A stretch of DNA of 64,000 nucleotides from NCBI RefSeq assembly GCF_037975245.1, contig NC_092582.1:20918577-20982576 (forward strand), read 5' to 3'. Below are positions 60,301-64,000 of the stretch, one piece after another. The notes beneath the pieces were generated by a model that did no database searches, was not told the origin of the DNA, and was given only the letters and a program-made list of their open reading frames with translations. How positions within the stretch are numbered: position 1 is the stretch's first letter; each line of letters begins with the position of its first letter. The position numbers were made by a program, and so were the translations under genes. Origin of the DNA: Apostichopus japonicus (Eukaryota > Echinodermata > Holothuroidea > Aspidochirotida > Stichopodidae).

Positions 60301-61836
60301 GGACCAACTTCATAGTCTGTGCGCACGTGGATCCTAGGGATCACCGGAAGTGAATGGATTTTGGGGTAGGTCAAAGGTCTCTTCTGGTGACGAACTTTGT
60401 AAACGCGATATCTCAGGCACGGGACTTCGGACCAACTTCATAGTCGGTGCGCACGTGGATCCTAGGGATCACCGGAAGTGAATGGATTTTGGTGTAGGTC
60501 AAAGGTCATTTGAGGGCACCAGAAGAGAAATGGTGACGAACTTTGTAAACGCGATATCTCAGGCACGGAAGGTCGGACCAACTTCATAGTCGGTGCGCAC
60601 GTGGACCCTAGGGATCACCGGAAGTCAAAGGATTTTGGTGTAGGTCAAAGGTCATTTGAGGGCACCAGAAGAGAAATGGTGACGAACTTTGTAAACGCGA
60701 TATCTCAGGCACGGAAGGTCGGACCAACTTCATAGTCTGTGCGCACGTGGATCCTAGGGATCACCGGAAATGAATGGATTTTGGTGTAGGTCAAAGGTCA
60801 TTTGAGGTCACCAGAAGAGAAATGGTGACGAACTTTGTAAACGCGATATCTCAGGCACGGAAGGTCGGACCAACTTCATAGTCGGTGCGCACGTGGATCC
60901 TATGGATCACCGGAAGTGAATGGATTTTGGTGTAGGTCAAAGGTCATTTGAAGTCACCAGAAGAGAAATGGTGACGAACTTTGTAAACGCGATATCTCAG
61001 GCACGGGACTACGGACCAGCTTCATAGTCGGTGCGCACGTGGATCCTAGGGATCACCGGAAGTGAATGGATTTTGGTGTAGGTCAAAGGTCATTTGAGGT
61101 CACCAGAAGAGAAATGGTGACGAACTTTGTAAACGCGATATCTCAGGCACGGGACTACGGACCAACTTCATAGTCGGTGCGCACGTTGATCCTAGGGATC
61201 ACCGGAAGTGAATGGATTTTGGTGTAGGTCAAAGGTCATTTGAGGTCACCAGAAGAGAAATGGTGACGAACTTTGTAAACGCGATATCTCAGGCACGGGA
61301 CTACGGACCAACTTCATAGTCGGTGCGCACGTGGACCCTAGATATCACCGGAAGTGAATGGATTTTGGTGTAGGTCAAAGGTCATTTGAGGTCACCAGAA
61401 GAGAAATTGTGACGAACTTTGTAAACGCGATATCTCAGGCACGGAAGGTCGGACCAACTTCATAGTCGGTGCGCACGTGGATCCTAGGGATCACCGGAAG
61501 TGAATGGATTTTGGTGTAGGTCAAAGGTCATTTGAGGTCACCAGAAGAGAAATGGTGACGAACTTTGTAAACGCGATATCTCAGGCACGGAAGGTCGGAC
61601 CAACTTCATAGTCTGTGCGCACGTGGATCCTAGGGATCACCGGAAGTGAATGGATTTTGGTGTAGGTCAAAGGTCATTTGAGGTCACCAGAAGAGAAATG
61701 GTGACGAACTTTGTAAACGCGATATATCAGGCACGGGACTTCGGACCAACTTCATAGTCGGTGCGCACGTTGATCCTAGGGATCACCGGAAGTGAATGGA
61801 TTTTGGTGTAGGTCAAAGGTCATTTGAGGTCACCAG
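57339..61836 (+). repeat. 4,498-bp (31-unit) higher-order repeat, copy 2
   Basis: This is the second tandem copy of 52,841-57,338. It ends at 61,836, where CCAGAAGAG replaces the CCAGGGGAG that would start a third copy. Units just beyond carry the otherwise unseen variant GCGGTATCTC (61,866 and 62,012). Confidence 0.92.
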
Positions 61837-64000
61837 AAGAGAAATGGTGACGAACTTTGTAAACGCGGTATCTCAGGCACGGGACTACGGACCAACTTCA
61901 TAGTCGGTGCGCACGTGGACCCTAGGGATCACCGGAAATGAATGGATTTTGGTGTAGGTCAAAGGTCATTTGAGGTCACCAGAAGAGAAATGGTGACGAA
62001 CTTTGTAAACGCGGTATCTCAGGCACGGGACTACGGACCAACTTCATAGTCGGTGCGCACGTGGACCCTAGATATCACCGGAAGTGAATGGATTTTGGTG
62101 TAGGTCAAAGGTCATTTGAGGTAACCAGAAGAGAAATGGTGACGAACTTTGTAAACGCGATATCTCAGGCACGGAAGGTCGGACCAACTTCATAGTCGGT
62201 GCGCACGTGGATCCTAGGGATCACCGGAAGTGAATGGATTTTGGTGTAGGTCAAAGGTCATTTGAGGTCACCAGAAGAGAAATGGTGACGAACTTTGTAA
62301 ACGCGATATCTCAGGCACGGAAGGTCGGACCAACTTCATAGTCTGTGCGCACGTGGATCCTAGGGATCACCGGAAGTGAATGGATTTTGGTGTAGGTCAA
62401 AGGTCATTTGAGGTCACCAGAAGAGAAATGGTGACGAACTTTGTAAACGCGATATATCAGGCACGGAAGGTCGGACCAACTTGATAGTCAGTGCGCACGT
62501 GGATCCTAGGGATCACCGGAAGTCCATGGATTTTGGTGTAGGTCAAAGGTCATTTGAGGTCACCAGGGGAGAAATGGTGACGAACTTTGTAAACGCGATA
62601 TCTCAGGCACGGAAGGTCGGACCAACTTGATAGTCAGTGCGCACGTGGATCCTAGGGATCACCGGAAGTCCATGTATTTTGGTGTAGGTCATAGGTCATT
62701 TGAGGTCACCAGGGGAGAAATGGTGACGAACTTTGTAAACGCGATATCTCAGGCACGGAAGGTCGGACCAACTTGATAGTCAGTGCGCACGTGGATCCTA
62801 GGGATCACCGGAAGTCCATGTATTTTGGTGTAGGTCAAAGGTCATTTGAGGTCACCAGGGGAGAAATGGTGACGAACTTTGTAAACGCGATATCTCAGGC
62901 ACGGAAGGTCGGACCAACTTGATAGTCAGTGCGCACGTGGATCCTAGGGATCACCGGAAGTCCATGTATTTTGGTGTAGGTCAAAGGTCATTTGAGGTCA
63001 CCAGGGGAGAAATGGTGACGAACTTTGTAGACGCGATATCTCAGGCACGGAAGGTCGGACCAACTTCATAGTCGGTGCGCACGTGGATCCTAGGGATCAC
63101 CGGAAGTGAATGGATTTTGGTGTAGGTCAAAGGTCATTTGTGGTCACCAGAAGAGAAATGGTGACGAACTTTGTAAACGCGATATCTCAGGCACGGAAGG
63201 TCGGACCAACTTCATAGTCTGTGCGCACGTGGATCCTAGGGATCACCGGAAGTGAATGGATTTTGGTGTAGGTCAAAGGTCATTTGAGGTCACCAGAAGA
63301 GAAATGGTGACGAACTTTGTAAACGCGATATCTCAGGCACGGAAGGTCGGACCAACTTCATAGTCGGTGCGCACGTGGACCCTAAGGATCACCGGAAGTG
63401 AATGGATTTTGGTGTAGGTCAAAGGTCATTTGAGGTCACCAGAAGAGAAATGGTGACGAACTTTGTAAACGCGATATCTCAGGCACGGGACTACGGACCA
63501 ACTTCATAGTCGGTGCGCACGTGGACCCTAGGGATCACCGGAAGTGAATGGATTTTGGTGTAGGTCAAAGGTCATTTGAGGTCACCAGAAGAGAAATGGT
63601 GACGAACTTTGTAAACGCGATATCTCAGGCACGGAAGGTCGGACCAACTTGATAGTCAGTGCGCACGTGGATCCTAGGGATCACCGGAAGTCCATGTATT
63701 TTGGTGTAGGTCATAGGTCATTTGAGGTCACCAGGGGAGAAATGGTGACGAACTTTGTAAACGCGATATCTCAGGCACGGAAGGTCGGACCAACTTGATA
63801 GTCAGTGCGCACGTGGATCCTAGGGATCACCGGAAGTCCATGTATTTTGGTGTAGGTCAAAGGTCATTTGAGGTCACCAGGGGAGAAATGGTGACGAACT
63901 TTGTAAACGCGATATCTCAGGCACGGAAGGTCGGACCAACTTGATAGTCAGTGCGCACGTGGATCCTAGGGATCACCGGAAGTCCATGTATTTTGGTGTA

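Larger units (their letters stand above)
24540..64000 (+). repeat. Long 146-bp satellite array (about 270 units), continuing beyond the window
   Basis: Head-to-tail 146-bp units fill the last 39.5 kb with no interruption. The consensus runs GAAATGGTGACGAACTTTG, CGATATCTCAGGCACGG, CATAGTCGGTGCGCACGTGG, ATCCTAGGGATCACCGG, ATTTTGGTGTAGGTCAAAGG and TTTGAGGTCACCAGAAGA with short links. Unit length is almost invariant. Exceptions are eleven 128-bp units and three 136-bp units. Two subfamilies interleave: A has CCAGAAGAG, TTCATAGTCGG and GTGAATGG; B has CCAGGGGAG, TTGATAGTCAG and GTCCATGTA, often with GGTCATAGGTCA. B units cluster, for example at 27.4-28.3, 33.4-34.0, 52.8-54.3 and 57.3-58.8 kb. No ORF exceeds 70 codons. 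Function is unknown; the unit equals the DNA length on a nucleosome core. Confidence 0.98.

Noticed and set aside
24540-64000. A tRNA- or 5S-derived origin for the 146-bp unit
   Set aside because: No A-box/B-box pair, acceptor-stem pairing or 5S internal control region is visible. The GGTC words belong to the AGGTCA repeats.

Overview
This 64-kb window is almost entirely satellite DNA with no gene I can support. It looks like a eukaryotic, probably animal, heterochromatin or (peri)centromere-type region. Two unrelated tandem repeat families fill it: a 22-bp CpG-rich satellite (about 1-11,236, 12,476-17,098 and 17,701-24,539) and a 146-bp satellite (17,099-17,700 and 24,540 to the end of the window, about 270 copies). 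The only non-satellite sequence is a 1.24-kb island at 11,237-12,475. The organism cannot be named from this. The island has homopolymer runs and TAGGC-type words, and AGGTCAAAGGTCA words occur in both the island and the 146-bp family. From memory these recall repeats of marine invertebrates such as echinoderms or other invertebrate deuterostomes, but that is a weak inference.

Layout: 1-9,514 is 22-bp satellite on the minus strand (sense is arbitrary; plus is defined here as TTCGATTTATCGG reading left to right). At 9,514/9,515 the array folds back through a perfect 22-bp palindrome and continues on the plus strand to 11,236. The island follows, then plus-strand 22-bp satellite from 12,476 to 17,098. 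A 1.9-kb inverted segment (17,099-19,012) comes next, holding four 146-bp units plus 1.3 kb of 22-bp satellite, both on the minus strand. Plus-strand 22-bp satellite resumes to 24,539, and the long plus-strand 146-bp array runs to 64,000. The 22-bp/146-bp junction at 17,700 is the exact reverse complement of the one at 24,538, so the inverted segment is a flipped copy of the real array boundary.

Both families carry higher-order structure. In the 22-bp family there are direct duplications at offsets of 4,619, 814, 286 (three copies) and 1,119 bp, and a mosaic copy of 12.7-17.1 kb at 19.7-22.3 kb. In the 146-bp family there are tandem duplications of 8,396 bp (58 units), 4,052 bp (28 units) and 4,498 bp (31 units). 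Private variants are shared between copies, which implies recent amplification. The long reading frames in the 22-bp arrays are by-products of a stop-poor repeat whose length is not a multiple of three; they occur on both strands and in all frames.

The most notable content is in the 146-bp monomer. It carries three direct AGGTCA half-sites (a DR1 followed by a DR4 spacing, the nuclear-receptor response-element layout), a CACGTG E-box and a small hairpin, repeated about 270 times. A recurrent 128-bp variant looks like a template switch within that hairpin. No classical gene system is present.
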